Shown: piece after piece, positions 46,744-56,424 of the stretch
How positions within the stretch are numbered: position 1 is the stretch's first letter
Layout of the letters: each line of letters begins with the position of its first letter
NCBI GenBank assembly: GCA_019623805.1
Contig: CP053680.1
Coordinates: 1,652,001 to 1,716,000 of the forward strand
Source of the DNA: Gammaproteobacteria bacterium (ex Lamellibrachia satsuma)
Lineage (GTDB): Bacteria > Pseudomonadota > Gammaproteobacteria > Chromatiales > Chromatiaceae
Length of the DNA stretch: 64,000 nucleotides
Direction of reading: 5' to 3'
Position numbers and translations under genes: made by a program
The notes under the pieces: generated by a model
Seen by the model: the letters and a program-made list of their open reading frames with translations, nothing else
The model's database searches: none
What the model was told of the DNA's origin: nothing

Positions 46744-48105
46744 CTAATCGGCACTCTTCTCATACGTAAAATAGAGCCATAGAAAACCCGAAACCCCAGC
46801 CAGCGCCGAGGCAAACAGAATCCCGGTTTTTGCCATCAGTAGATCTTCAGCATGGTGAGCAAAACCCAGTTCCGCAATGAATATCGACATGGTAAAACCG
46901 ATCCCACCCATCAGGGCTACACCGACAATGTGCTTGAAGTTCAAGCCGTGTGGCAGCGAGGTCAAACCGAGTTTCACGGCAACCCAGGAGAAACCTGCAA
47001 TGCCAATCAATTTCCCCAGAACCAAACCAACAGCTATGCCCATAGAAACCGGGTGAGCAACGATACTGCCCAAAGAGGACCAGTCGATTGGGATACCTGC
47101 ATTTGCCAGAGAAAAGATGGGGATTACCAGATAGGCAGACGGCAGGTGCATCTTGCGTTCCAGAATCTGAGCGGGCGCCTGCACCAGCAGCACACCCTCT
47201 CCCAAGGCCCGAACCCGTGACCGCATTTCGTCATTGATGACGATATTCTCTTCACGCCGGTAGGCCCGTTTGATCTGTTCAACCATCCCATTGATCTGCG
47301 ACAGAAAACGCTCCGGATCATACTTTGGACGCATGGGAATGGTGAAGGCCAGAAAGATGCCTGCAAGCGTTGCATGAACGCCACTCTTCAGCATCGCTAT
47401 CCAGAGCACAATACCCAGCAGAATATAGGGTAAAGGGCGGCGTATTCCACCGAGGTTCAATGAAACCAGCAGTGCCAGCATGGCAGCGGCAATGACCAGG
47501 GCAGGAATATTGATAGTCTCTGTATAGAACAGCGCAATGACCAAAACGGCGCCCAGATCGTCGACAATCGCCAGTGCCACCAGAAATGTCAGCAGGTTCT
47601 TGGGGACCCGCTTGCCCAGCAATGCCAAGGCGCCCAGAGCAAAAGCAATATCGGTGGCCATAGGCACACCCCAGCCATTTAAGGTGTGCCCCTCCGGATT
47701 GAAACTGATGTAGAAAAAAACCGGCACCAGCATGCCGCCAATGGCTGCAACTATCGGCAGCACCGCCTGTTTCGGGTCGGCAAGTTCCCCCACCAGAATC
47801 TCACGTTTGAGTTCCAATCCGACCACAAAAAAGAACATCGCCATCAAACCGTCGTTGATCCAGTGATGCAGCGACTTGGATAGTTGGAACCCCGGCATGC
47901 CAATCGTAAACGGCAGCTCCAGCAGGTGATGGTAGGCCTCATTCCATTGGCTGTTGGCAACATAGAGCGCCACAACCGCACACAACATCAGCAGAACACC
48001 GCTGGTAGTCTGTCGGTGGATAAACTCGTCCAGAGGGGTTAATACCCGATCAAAGGCCTTTTCCCAGGGAGCGACAAACTCTTTTTTCGTCGTTTTTTTC
48101 ATCAA
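46744..48105 (-). CDS. nhaA: Na+/H+ antiporter NhaA
   Basis: A 453-residue inner-membrane antiporter that expels Na+ in exchange for H+. It has the NhaA marks WINDGLMAMFFFVVGLELKREI (core NDGLMAMFFFVVGLELKRE), PMATDIAFALGALALLGKRVP with the ion-binding-site strand, and VALAIVDDLGAVLVIALFY carrying the paired aspartates. It is longer than E. coli NhaA (388) owing to an N-terminal extension and a cytosolic loop near 285-320. It is convergent with the REC-EAL gene (18-bp gap) and followed in genome order by a second antiporter. Confidence 0.95.
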   Translation of the reverse strand: MMKKTTKKEFVAPWEKAFDRVLTPLDEFIHRQTTSGVLLMLCAVVALYVANSQWNEAYHHLLELPFTIGMPGFQLSKSLHHWINDGLMAMFFFVVGLELKREILVGELADPKQAVLPIVAAIGGMLVPVFFYISFNPEGHTLNGWGVPMATDIAFALGALALLGKRVPKNLLTFLVALAIVDDLGAVLVIALFYTETINIPALVIAAAMLALLVSLNLGGIRRPLPYILLGIVLWIAMLKSGVHATLAGIFLAFTIPMRPKYDPERFLSQINGMVEQIKRAYRREENIVINDEMRSRVRALGEGVLLVQAPAQILERKMHLPSAYLVIPIFSLANAGIPIDWSSLGSIVAHPVSMGIAVGLVLGKLIGIAGFSWVAVKLGLTSLPHGLNFKHIVGVALMGGIGFTMSIFIAELGFAHHAEDLLMAKTGILFASALAGVSGFLWLYFTYEKSAD

Positions 48106-48167
48106 ATCAAATAACTCTACTGGAGAACACTGGAAATCCAGTCAAAGACCATTCCAGCGACCTTGTT

Positions 48168-49769
48168 TCATTGGGCATGACCTAGATCCTCAACATGTTC
48201 AGCAAAGCCGGCGCCAGCTTCAGTGTAGATATTGAAAACAGCGGTCGCACCAGACTGTCGCAACACTTCCACCTCATCTGAAAATCTTGCCGTTGCAGCA
48301 ATACGTCCGGAGAAAGATATCTCCTGCAGTTGCTCCAGGGCATCCAGATTAGCCTGAAGATTCGGCAGCGCCAGCATGATGAGTTCGATACTGTGTCCTT
48401 GCTCTATTTTATCCCAGAAGTCCGCATCGCTTGGGTCGCCATGTAGCGCTTTGCGTCCCATCGATTGGTGTCCCTTGACCAAATCGGCATCAAAATCGAT
48501 ACCGACGACAGTTTCACCATGAAGTGCACGCATCTTCTCGTAAGCGCCACTGCCTACCCTGCCCATGCCGAAGATGGCGATGGTCGCACCGAGCGTATCC
48601 AGAATCGTATCATCCGGAAGCCTCTCCCTGCGCTGAAACTTCCATAAAAAATCTCTGAATGTGCTGTAGATTTTGTCATCCCTGCTGTTTAATGGGGCCG
48701 CCACGACATACGAGAGGGAGAGTGCAATAGCGATAACCACCAGCCACTCACCATCCAGCCAACCACTCGATACGCCAATCGCCGCAACGATCAAGCCGAA
48801 TTCACTGTAGTTGGTCAGGTTAAGCGTTGCCAGCAGGGAGGTCCGCGCCCGAAGTTTGAAACGGGTCATCAGCGCAAAAAAGATCGCGGATTTAACGAAA
48901 ACAAAAGGCACCAATAGGGCTCCTATGATCAACGCCTCCAACGAAAGCTGACCTGACATGCCGATGGAGAGAAAGAAACCCACCAGAAACAGGTCCTTGA
49001 AACCCAGCATCGATTTGGCCATCTCCACCGATTTGGGGTGGGCTGAAATCAACACCCCCACGATGAGCGCTCCCAAATCATCCTTCACTCCAGCCAACTC
49101 AAAGAGTTCAGCACCACCCAATGCCAGCACCAGACCATACAGAATTAACAGTTCACCATGTCCCGTTTTCTGTAACAGATGGTGCAACACCGGTCGTAGC
49201 GGGATAAGCAGAAACAGCGACAGTGCCCAGAGTGACGGGAGCTTCCCTGTGGATGCCGCCAGAAAGATGACTGCAGCCAGATCCTGCATCACCAGGATGC
49301 CGATAGCGATCCGGCCATGCAGGGACTTCATCTCCCCTTTCTCCTCCAGCACCTTGACGACGAATACCGTACTGGAAAAACTCAATGCAAAGGCAAGCAT
49401 CAACGAAAGCTTGAGATCCAGACCGGAGAAGAGCGGCACACTCATCAAGGCAAGCACAAATATTGCCGCCCCGAAGAGGACAATAATGAGGGCGATATGC
49501 AGGAGTGTCACCGACCAGACCTGAGGTCTTATCAGGACCTTAAGATTCAGCTTAAGGCCAACGGTGAACAGCAGCAGGGTGATACCCAGATCCGCAAGCT
49601 TCTGTAGCATCTCGCCGCTTACGATACCCAGGTAATTGAGCACGAAACCTGTCGCCAGAAACCCCACCAGCGGTGGCAGCCCAATCTGTCTTGCCAGAAA
49701 ACCCAGACAAAAAGCCAGTGAGATCCAGGCAACATCTCCCAGCGCAACGGCGACCCATTCAAAATCCAT
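48168..49769 (-). CDS. CPA2-type cation:proton antiporter with NAD-binding (TrkA-N) domain
   Basis: A 533-residue protein of the KefB/YbaL class. About 12 helices (residues 10-380) include LPPLVGFLATGFVLNYLGI, LGITLLLFTVGLKLNLKVL and ALSFSSTVFVVKVLEEKGE with its conserved acidic pair region. The C-terminal cytosolic domain begins near 393 with IAIFGMGRVGSGAYEKM, a Rossmann nucleotide-binding motif. It probably moves K+ or Na+ against H+ with redox or nucleotide control. It lies upstream of nhaA on the same strand with a 62-bp gap, so the two may be co-expressed. Confidence 0.9.
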   Translation of the reverse strand: MDFEWVAVALGDVAWISLAFCLGFLARQIGLPPLVGFLATGFVLNYLGIVSGEMLQKLADLGITLLLFTVGLKLNLKVLIRPQVWSVTLLHIALIIVLFGAAIFVLALMSVPLFSGLDLKLSLMLAFALSFSSTVFVVKVLEEKGEMKSLHGRIAIGILVMQDLAAVIFLAASTGKLPSLWALSLFLLIPLRPVLHHLLQKTGHGELLILYGLVLALGGAELFELAGVKDDLGALIVGVLISAHPKSVEMAKSMLGFKDLFLVGFFLSIGMSGQLSLEALIIGALLVPFVFVKSAIFFALMTRFKLRARTSLLATLNLTNYSEFGLIVAAIGVSSGWLDGEWLVVIAIALSLSYVVAAPLNSRDDKIYSTFRDFLWKFQRRERLPDDTILDTLGATIAIFGMGRVGSGAYEKMRALHGETVVGIDFDADLVKGHQSMGRKALHGDPSDADFWDKIEQGHSIELIMLALPNLQANLDALEQLQEISFSGRIAATARFSDEVEVLRQSGATAVFNIYTEAGAGFAEHVEDLGHAQ

Positions 49770-49836
49770 GATAACTATTCAGATTGCAATGCAAAAATGT
49801 GATTTCCAATGAGTCCTGAAACAGCTTTGTCCTTCA

Positions 49837-49928
49837 TCAATCACCATTGTCGGAACAGTGAAAATTCCACCCTCGACTTGCTACATTATGACACCACTCA
49901 ATACAGGGAACAGTAGGATATCACCGAC
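49837..49928 (-). pseudogene. Decayed 3' end of a membrane permease gene (copy 1)
   Basis: On the minus strand the stretch reads ILLFPVLSGVIM, stop, then a one-base shift, and ends DNGD-stop. It aligns with the better preserved fragment at 59165-59365 (ILLFSVLSGVIMERLERG...DDND). A TAG replaces a GAG and one base is missing. No upstream portion of the gene is present. Confidence 0.55.
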
Positions 49929-49959
49929 AAAAAAGCCCCGCATCAAGTGGGCCAGCCGA

Positions 49960-50127
49960 TTATCTGAATGGCATCGGACCGCTTGAATTGACGCTTTGCT
50001 GAATCGCTTCGACCAGAATATCCACATCGATGGGCTTTGTCACATGTTCCACCATCCCACTGGCCAGACAGCGCGCTTTCTCTTTGGCCAAGGCGTGGGC
50101 TGTCAATCCGATGACGGAACCTAACGT
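49960..50127 (-). pseudogene. C-terminal remnant of a receiver domain (hybrid kinase tail)
   Basis: The minus strand encodes SVIGLTAHALAKEKARCLASG followed by MVEHVTKPIDVDILVEAIQQ and ends with a stop at 49960-49962. This is the last third of a REC domain, including the TAHA segment and the conserved Lys-Pro. The N-terminal part, including the phospho-Asp, is missing. Similarity stops near 50120, about 25-30 bases before an inverted-repeat element, so an insertion or deletion likely broke the gene. Confidence 0.7.
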
Positions 50128-50151
50128 GACGTTTTACGTGGATATATCCAC

Positions 50152-50314
50152 CTAGTAGGCCATGCGGAAAATAAGTTCACAGCTTTATCCCTTCGCGGCG
50201 TCTGCCGTCATTGCAAGATGCATGCTGTAGAATGGCTACAGCGGCGGTCTTGCGCCTTGCCAGGCACCACAAATGAATGAAATCTGTTTCCTTACTTTCC
50301 GCATGGCCCACTAG
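50152..50314. mobile_element. MITE-like element with 24-bp terminal inverted repeats
   Basis: The 24-bp ends at 50152-50175 and 50291-50314 are inverted copies with 22 identities. Both ends begin with CTAG, which could be a 4-bp target duplication of the kind used by IS5-group elements. The 163-bp body has no full gene but contains a hairpin CTGTAG-AATGG-CTACAG (50224-50240) and a short minus-strand frame ending MHLAMTADAAKG-stop, possibly the tail of a lost transposase. It separates the receiver-domain remnant from the chemoreceptor gene. Confidence 0.65.
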
Positions 50315-50353
50315 CCAATGTATCACCGACTGAAATATCTGATAGTGACAGAT

Positions 50354-52510
50354 TTAAACAGAGAATTTTGATGCCATCTTTTGAAGCTCCATAGCCAATC
50401 GTGTCTGCTCCTGACTGGCAGAGGCCGTATGTTTCGCGCCTTCAGCAGTTTGAGAAGCGAGGTTACTGATGGAAACCACGCTCTGATTGACCTCCTCAGC
50501 AACTGCACCCTGTTGTTCAACAGCGGTGGCAATATGCACATTCATCTCTTTGATCTTTTCCACAGCCTGGATGATCTCGGTTAATGTGCGACCTGCATTT
50601 TCCACTTTGTCTTGGCTGTCTTTGGCCTTTTCCTGACCTTGATCCATTACAGCAACCGCGTTCTTGGCTCCTTGCTGAAGTCTTTCAATGATTTTCTGGA
50701 TCTCTTGGGTCGACTCCTGGGTTCGACCTGCGAGTGTTCGTACCTCGTCCGCAACAACAGCAAACCCACGGCCTTGTTCACCTGCCCTGGCCGCTTCGAT
50801 GGCAGCATTTAGCGCAAGCAGATTTGTCTGCTCGGCAATACCACGAATCACATCCACGACTGTCCCGATGGCATCACTTTCCTCTTCCAGCTTATGGATG
50901 ACAGAAGAGACATTCCGTACTTCACCAGCCATATCCGATGTAGCAGCCACAGCCTCATTTACCACCAGGCGTCCTTTAGCTGCTTCGTTATTGGCGAGTT
51001 GTGCCACTTGCTCGGCTTCGGCCGCATTTCTCGCAACATCCTGCACGCTGACAGACATTTCAGTCATGGCCGTTGCAACTTGTGCAGTTTCATTCTGCTG
51101 CCTCTCCATCCCCTGATTGGTTTGTGTTGACACAACCGAGAGGCCTTCAGCGCCTGAAGTCAGATTGTTGCTGGAGCTGTGAATATCAGCGATTAGGCCG
51201 CCGATTTTTTCCGCCAATTCATTAAAGTCATTGGCCAATGCAGCAAACTCATCTTTTCCCTGGTAGGCCATGCGATTTGACAGGTCGCCTTCAGCAAAGC
51301 TGCGCATGGCCCGAGTGGCCATGGCGAGAGGACGGTTTACCCGCCTTAAAGCGATCACACTGAAAAACAATAAAACTATCAATGCCGTTACGGCAGTACT
51401 CAACTGGATAGTCTGACTCTGGTTGAAAACCTGCTTTGCCTCTGCTTCAGCCGCTGTATAAATCCGATCAACCGCACTGACCACAGCTTTAATCGCTTCA
51501 TTCATAGCATCACTGCTGGATTGCACATCTATTAACAGCGCTTGCATCTCATCAGATAACTTAATGCTCTCTCTCTGAAGATTCAGAATAGAGTGATCTC
51601 CGTACATCATCTCTTTCAATGAACTGAATTCGCGGTACAAATTATCAATAGGTTGTTTCAGCTCAGCATTATCGGCGATTTTCGCTTTTATCTTTTCCAT
51701 AGAGCTCGTAACGGACTGAAAAACCTGGGCAAGCTGATTATCCTTGATGCTGTTCAATGTATCTGGAGATTGCGCCAACATCATTCGCTGCCCTAACGAG
51801 GCCGTCAATGCAACGCCGGTGCGGATATTCTCGCTCTCCTTCTGAAGATTGGAGGTACGACTTAATAGATGCTCTCCAACCTGGTCGCGAAAACGCCAGA
51901 TGATCTGCGGATCATCTATATCATCTATGTACTCAATACCCTTGATTTTCTTATGCAGCTTACGAATCCGGCGGGTTGCACGTTTTTTCTCGAAGGTGAT
52001 TTTTCCTGCAATGGCCTCCGATGACTCTTGAATATTTTTTGTTACCGCTTCCATCTCCACAGCGTACTTTGCCTGCTCCTCATCGATATGAAGAGTAGCC
52101 TTCTTTTTCTCAAGTAGCGCCGTATCCATGCTTAGAAAATTGATGAAGGCCTCGTTGAGCGTCACAAGTGGTTGCTTGATGCTTTCATCGTTCCCCGCTA
52201 CCACTTGCGCCCGGTTCATCGCTGCGGTGAATGTCTGCTCCAATCCTTCCCGGGCATTCAGGTCTTTGAGTTTGCCGGTTGAATCTGCGCTGAGGATGCC
52301 GGCTTGGCGAGCCAGAATTCCCATGATGCTCTGTTTGAATTCGCGGTTTGCTGCCTGGAGAGGCAAAGCCTTATTAGAAACGGCCTGCTGATTCTCAGAG
52401 ATATTCTGATAGGAATTCAGAGAGATGATGACCTGAATCAAAACAGCCGTTACCGCAGTCGCGACCCAAACGATCAATAGCCCTTTGATTGTAAGATTGA
52501 TTTTATTCAT
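50354..52510 (-). CDS. Methyl-accepting chemotaxis protein paired with a binding protein
   Basis: A 718-residue chemoreceptor. TM1 is at about 8-30. A large helical periplasmic domain of about 340 residues follows (about 32-372) with a Lys/Arg-rich coil ([17 protein letters not shown]). TM2 is at about 378-398, HAMP at about 400-455, and the signalling tip contains [22 protein letters not shown] (core [15 protein letters not shown]) and [14 protein letters not shown]. It lacks a CZB domain. It lies 74 bases downstream of, and co-directional with, an amino-acid-type binding protein gene that has a sigma-28 promoter, so the receptor probably senses ligand through that protein. Confidence 0.92.
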   Translation of the reverse strand: MNKINLTIKGLLIVWVATAVTAVLIQVIISLNSYQNISENQQAVSNKALPLQAANREFKQSIMGILARQAGILSADSTGKLKDLNAREGLEQTFTAAMNRAQVVAGNDESIKQPLVTLNEAFINFLSMDTALLEKKKATLHIDEEQAKYAVEMEAVTKNIQESSEAIAGKITFEKKRATRRIRKLHKKIKGIEYIDDIDDPQIIWRFRDQVGEHLLSRTSNLQKESENIRTGVALTASLGQRMMLAQSPDTLNSIKDNQLAQVFQSVTSSMEKIKAKIADNAELKQPIDNLYREFSSLKEMMYGDHSILNLQRESIKLSDEMQALLIDVQSSSDAMNEAIKAVVSAVDRIYTAAEAEAKQVFNQSQTIQLSTAVTALIVLLFFSVIALRRVNRPLAMATRAMRSFAEGDLSNRMAYQGKDEFAALANDFNELAEKIGGLIADIHSSSNNLTSGAEGLSVVSTQTNQGMERQQNETAQVATAMTEMSVSVQDVARNAAEAEQVAQLANNEAAKGRLVVNEAVAATSDMAGEVRNVSSVIHKLEEESDAIGTVVDVIRGIAEQTNLLALNAAIEAARAGEQGRGFAVVADEVRTLAGRTQESTQEIQKIIERLQQGAKNAVAVMDQGQEKAKDSQDKVENAGRTLTEIIQAVEKIKEMNVHIATAVEQQGAVAEEVNQSVVSISNLASQTAEGAKHTASASQEQTRLAMELQKMASKFSV

Positions 52511-52553
52511 TATTCTTTAGCCTTGATGCTTCCAACTATCATCGACGTTTGTG

Positions 52554-52573
52554 CGGGAGGGTTCCCCCTCCCG
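52554..52573. repeat. Strong stem-loop between binding protein and chemoreceptor genes
   Basis: CGGGAGGG, loop TTCC, CCCTCCCG form a perfect 8-bp stem. A T-run follows on the plus strand, but both flanking genes are on the minus strand, where no U-run follows. The likely role is mRNA stabilisation or partial attenuation giving more binding protein than receptor. Confidence 0.65.
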
Positions 52574-52584
52574 TTTTTCCAACT

Positions 52585-53760
52585 TTAGATCTCAGACCAG
52601 TTAAAGGCGACGAACTTTCCCTGTTTCAGCATGGTCGGCCATAACTTGTGGCTTGCCTGATGCTCTGTTTTGCTAAATCCCACCTTGGTGCCGATATCAA
52701 CATTGGGGGAGCTCAAAGACTCCAGTGCATCAATGAGGCTCTCGCGATTTGGCGATGCACCCGCTTTCTTCAAACCTTCCACGAATAACTTGGCGACCAG
52801 ATAGCCTTCGAGGGAGACAAAGCCGGGTTCGGCAGTGGCATCATAGGACTTGAGCGCTTCCTGATACTCTTTCACGGTTGCGAGGTCTACCTCGAAATGG
52901 GGGACCACCTGGGTCACGATCACACCATCGCCCTTGTCGCCCAAGGCCTTGGCCAGTGCAGTACTGCCGACAAAGGAGACATTTAGAAACTTGGTGTCCG
53001 GCAAATCCTCTTTGGCCATCTTAATGAACTTGGCGCAAGGACCGTAGGCACCCACCATGATCACAGCTTTAGGCTCGACTTCCGCATCCAGGATGGTGCC
53101 CAGGCCATCTTCCACATTCAGTGTATTGCGGGTATAACGGCCATGGGCCAGCTTTTCCGGATTTGCCACACCCTTCGCCTTTAGGGCCTTCATGGCACCT
53201 TTGTAACCGGCATCGCCATAGCCGTCATTCTGGGTGAAGAAGGCGACCTCTTCAGGCTTGATACCCGAGCTGAGAAGACCATCGATCATGGCTGCTGTCT
53301 CTTCAGCGTAGCTCGCACGGTAATTGATGATGTATCGATCAGGCGGGGTTTGACGCAGTACACCCGCGCCGGTGAAGGCACCAAACAGCAGGGTCTTTTT
53401 CTCGTTGGCAATGGGTACACTGACGATGGCAGTAGGTGTTCCCACATTGCCCATGACGGCAAGTACATTTTCCTCATCAATCAGTTTACGCATATTGGGC
53501 GCAGCCCTGGCCGGTTCATAGCCATCATCCAGCGCCACCAGCTTCAATGTATTTCCATTGATTCCAGATTGATTGACCTGGTTAAAATAGGCTTCGACAC
53601 CCATTTTCATCCCCTGACCCAAGGCCTGTGCAGGGCCACTCAAGGCCGTGGACATGCCCACTTTTATCTCTGCGGCCTGGACACTGGTTATACCCATGGC
53701 ACAGGCCAACACTGTAAAAATCGTGGTTTTTCGAATAGAAAAAGTTCTTTTGCGGTTCAT
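52585..53760 (-). CDS. Periplasmic amino-acid-type ABC substrate-binding protein, chemosensory partner
   Basis: A 391-residue type I periplasmic binding protein (Peripla_BP_6) with a signal peptide ending near TSVQA-AEIKVGMSTALSGPAQALGQGM. Internal landmarks are GVEAYFNQVNQSGINGN, VALDDGYEPARAAPNMRKLI and VMGNVGTPTAIVSVPIANE. Such proteins bind branched-chain amino acids, amides or aromatic acids, but the ligand is not readable here. No ABC permease or ATPase is adjacent. Instead a chemoreceptor follows, and a sigma-28 promoter precedes it, which argues for a dedicated chemosensory binding protein. Confidence 0.9.
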   Translation of the reverse strand: MNRKRTFSIRKTTIFTVLACAMGITSVQAAEIKVGMSTALSGPAQALGQGMKMGVEAYFNQVNQSGINGNTLKLVALDDGYEPARAAPNMRKLIDEENVLAVMGNVGTPTAIVSVPIANEKKTLLFGAFTGAGVLRQTPPDRYIINYRASYAEETAAMIDGLLSSGIKPEEVAFFTQNDGYGDAGYKGAMKALKAKGVANPEKLAHGRYTRNTLNVEDGLGTILDAEVEPKAVIMVGAYGPCAKFIKMAKEDLPDTKFLNVSFVGSTALAKALGDKGDGVIVTQVVPHFEVDLATVKEYQEALKSYDATAEPGFVSLEGYLVAKLFVEGLKKAGASPNRESLIDALESLSSPNVDIGTKVGFSKTEHQASHKLWPTMLKQGKFVAFNWSEI

Positions 53761-53874
53761 AACTACTTCCTTAGAGATTTAGTATTTTTGTTATCCGATA
53801 ACCTGAACGCAGTTGATGAAGATCAGCCCCAACTCTCATTGAGGCAATAGCAACAAATACGCTACTGTCTTGAC

Positions 53875-53901
53875 TTGTCGGCAATAAGAAAAAAAACTTT
53901 A
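53875..53901 (-). promoter_or_regulatory. Sigma-28 (FliA) promoter for the binding protein-chemoreceptor operon
   Basis: On the minus strand: TAAAGTTT, an 11-nt spacer, GCCGACAA. The -35 match is 8/8 and the -10 match 7/8. The -10 box is 115 bases upstream of the binding-protein ATG. Confidence 0.82.
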
Positions 53902-54157
53902 TATAAGAATTTACAGGAACTCTTAACCTTATGAATTTGATAGTTTTTAAGCTGGGATTGCTTCAATGTGGGCACAGAGGGGAGGTTTGTTCAAAAAAAG
54001 ATTGGTTTTACTCAATTTTCATGAAGGTCCGCAAAGCGGCAGATTGAGGACAACTGATTGCACTCACACTCTCACAAGTGTGAAATTCACTACTAACTCT
54101 CAGGTTTTTGGACCATTTGCCGATCCAGCATAAGAGCCATTTTCGAAGGAAACCATC
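53902..54157. other. Rest of the 397-bp non-coding stretch before the HDOD gene
   Basis: The non-coding stretch 53761-54157 holds the sigma-28 promoter (53875-53901). The remainder shows a 7-bp inverted repeat TCACACT-N6-AGTGTGA at 54064-54083, about 75 bases before the HDOD start, which could be an operator or leader hairpin. I see no gene. Confidence 0.5.
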
Positions 54158-55001
54158 ATGTCGAGCGTTTGGGAAGAGATCTCAAAAAGCATTAAACTTA
54201 TCTCATTGCCGGACATCTATCTTCGACTGAAATCTGTATTGGAGGATCCGAACTACACTATGGAAAGCGTGGCTTGGGCAATAAACCACGACCCCGCAAT
54301 CACCGTCCGCCTGCTCCGTATCGTAAATAGCGCCTATTTTGGCCTGGCCACACAGATCGATTCTGTCAGCCGCGCAGTCAACCTGCTTGGCGCCCAGGGA
54401 GTTCATGATCTGGTTCTCGCTGCATCGGTGGCACAAAGTTTTACAAACATATCCAACGAAGTGATGGATATGGAGCGATTCTGGCGTACAAGCGTAGTCT
54501 GCGCCATTACCAGTAGAGAACTCGCTTCCCTTTGCAGTTCATCGGACGGCGAACGTTTGTTTGTGTGCGGCCTGTTGCACGATATTGGACACCTAGTTAG
54601 TCATCTACCAGATGGAGCCTGGCAAGGCGCAGCAGGAGAACCTGTATAAAGCTGAACGTGCCCTGCTGGGCGTCGACTATGCCCAAGTCAGTGCCGCATT
54701 GATGCGCCACTGGAAACTGCCCCAGAGTTTATGGGGACCCATCGAGTTTCAGCTCGAGCTTGAGAAAGCCAGGCAGTACCAGTTTTCCGCCAGCCTGGTA
54801 CATATTGCAGCCATGATGACTGAGGCCACCGATCGGGGCGAACAACTCGATGACGCACTCATCAGAGTTTCGCCACTGGCCTGGCAGGTGACCGGTCTAT
54901 CCGCTGACCGTTGCCGGGAAGCTTCCCAGAAAGTCGATGAGGAGGTAACTGGTGTCACGCAGCTGATCTTCCCTGCCCAGAAGACCACGTCAGAACTCTA
55001 A
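54158..55001 (+). pseudogene. HDOD-domain signalling protein, frameshifted
   Basis: Two overlapping frames make one HDOD protein of about 280 residues. The first (54158-54649) has LPDIYLRLKSVLEDPNYTME, NHDPAITVRLLRIVNSAYFG, INLLGAQGVHDLVL-like and GLLHDIGHLVSHLPDGAW. The second (54612-55001) resumes in the +1 phase with AQQENLYKAERALLGVDYAQ and MRHWKLPQSLW, which normally follow directly. The shift lies between about 54605 and 54640. HDOD proteins act in signal transduction and c-di-GMP or motility control without catalysis. The start ATG follows GAAGGAAA. A sequencing error could also explain the shift. Confidence 0.8.
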
Positions 55002-55006
55002 ACTAA

Positions 55007-55023
55007 GGTGCGCGCGGCGCACC
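55007..55023. repeat. GGTGCGC-GCG-GCGCACC palindrome
   Basis: Third copy of the 7-bp-stem palindrome followed by CTAC, five bases after the HDOD stop, in the gap before the convergent outer-membrane barrel gene. Confidence 0.75.
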
Positions 55024-55143
55024 CTACGTTCATCCTGCAAACCGTCACAACGACAGTGAAAATTGAGCCGCAAGACCACTCAACACAAAGATTCTACAGA
55101 ATATTGGCATTTCTGAATTTTATATGGCTGCCTTTTACAGGTC

Positions 55144-56424
55144 CTAGAAAAAATATCTCACCCGTAACTCAATGCGATTTTCAACCAGCTTTTCTCCAAA
55201 TTCAGAGTGAGGAGCACCCTGATTCAGGGCTGCACGGAGGCGTAATTCGATGTTATTAAATCCCGTATAATTCACTCCCGGGACGAGGGAGTAGCTGTGA
55301 TCCTGAAGGTTTATAATCGATGTAAGATCTGCACTGAGATAGACGATATCGAAGGGTTCTTTCTGGGAAACTCTCAAGTGTAAATAGTCCCGCATGTAAT
55401 TGGGTGTGAAGAAACCTGCCTGGCCAGCAATATTTCGCGCATTTTCAAACGCTGCAACCTCACCAGTCGACTCTGCTGAATCAAGCAGATTAAAAAATCG
55501 ATCGGCCTCATTTTTACTCAGGCCGGAGCCGTTGTGATAATACTCAAGGATATAGGTCATATCCTGGGCGGATAGATAGCGTATCCCCAACAGATAACTC
55601 GTGCTATCTTGCCTGCGTATATTTATTGCTTCCCCCTCATCCAATATGAATCTTGCCTGGTCATGGATCCAGGCCAGTTCACCGTGTATTTCAAGGTTCG
55701 TCGCCAGGTTGCGGGAAAAATCCATCCCGATCCGCCCACTACGGCTTCCGTCGGTCAAGAAAAGAAGATCGATATCCGTATCACGATAGAGGAGGTAGAA
55801 CCGGCCTGCCAGGTTGATATCCTCTTCAGGTGAAAAATCCTCATTGATGCGATTGGTGACAGGCAATAATACCGGAGTGAAAGCAATCGCCTTCAAAGGC
55901 GCATCAAAGCTTCTCACATAGTCTATCGAGGCAATGACAAAACCTTCACGACTCAACTCCGGATCACTGGGATCTTTGACTCGTTGGATGAAACCCACCG
56001 GGTTCCACGCGTAACCCGTACCCCATTTCAGGGCTCGCTTGCCGAGTTCAAAGGTCAGCGTGTCGGTAGAATAGCGGTAATAGAGCTGAAAAACGTCCGC
56101 ATTACCACTACCACCATAGATATCATGCTGCGCTGCGGCCTGGGCATGGAAATTAAGAGAAGAAGCACCGGATCGGTAGAGGCCTTCCAGTTCCAGTACA
56201 CCGCTATACCGGTCATCTGAGGAGGGCTGCTCATCTGCTGTCGGGAAGTTAAGCCGGAAGAGCGTGCTATCCTGGTCAAAGTACCGGTGCTCCGGCTTTA
56301 TCTCCAGATGCCCGCTAAACTCGAACGGCTTCTTCTCATACCGGGAGATATCGAAATCAAACTCTTCCGCCTGAACCGGCATCAGGAGCGGAATGAGGAG
56401 CAGTCCCGTAAGCCATCGACTCAT
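55144..56424 (-). CDS. Outer-membrane beta-barrel protein of an ABC/LolA-like operon
   Basis: A 426-residue protein with a signal peptide (LTGLLLIPLLMPVQA). The mature part consists of alternating strands rich in Tyr, Asp and Arg, and ends with LRVRYFF, a C-terminal aromatic typical of outer-membrane barrels. Motifs include FELGKRALKWGTGYAWNPVGF, a pattern seen in DUF1302-like barrels. It is last in an operon with an ABC ATPase, an FtsX/MacB-type permease and a LolA-like protein, and it overlaps the LolA-like gene by four bases. It may be the outer-membrane acceptor or exit of that system (inference). Confidence 0.75.
   Translation of the reverse strand: MSRWLTGLLLIPLLMPVQAEEFDFDISRYEKKPFEFSGHLEIKPEHRYFDQDSTLFRLNFPTADEQPSSDDRYSGVLELEGLYRSGASSLNFHAQAAAQHDIYGGSGNADVFQLYYRYSTDTLTFELGKRALKWGTGYAWNPVGFIQRVKDPSDPELSREGFVIASIDYVRSFDAPLKAIAFTPVLLPVTNRINEDFSPEEDINLAGRFYLLYRDTDIDLLFLTDGSRSGRIGMDFSRNLATNLEIHGELAWIHDQARFILDEGEAINIRRQDSTSYLLGIRYLSAQDMTYILEYYHNGSGLSKNEADRFFNLLDSAESTGEVAAFENARNIAGQAGFFTPNYMRDYLHLRVSQKEPFDIVYLSADLTSIINLQDHSYSLVPGVNYTGFNNIELRLRAALNQGAPHSEFGEKLVENRIELRVRYFF

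Noticed and set aside
52554..52578. Intrinsic terminator (8-bp stem then T5)
   Set aside because: The U-tract is on the plus strand, but both neighbouring genes are on the minus strand, so no plus-strand transcript is known to end here. It is kept only as a stem-loop.
54600..54640. Programmed ribosomal frameshift in the HDOD gene
   Set aside because: No slippery heptamer or downstream pseudoknot is evident, and HDOD proteins are not known for recoding. A mutation or sequence error is simpler.
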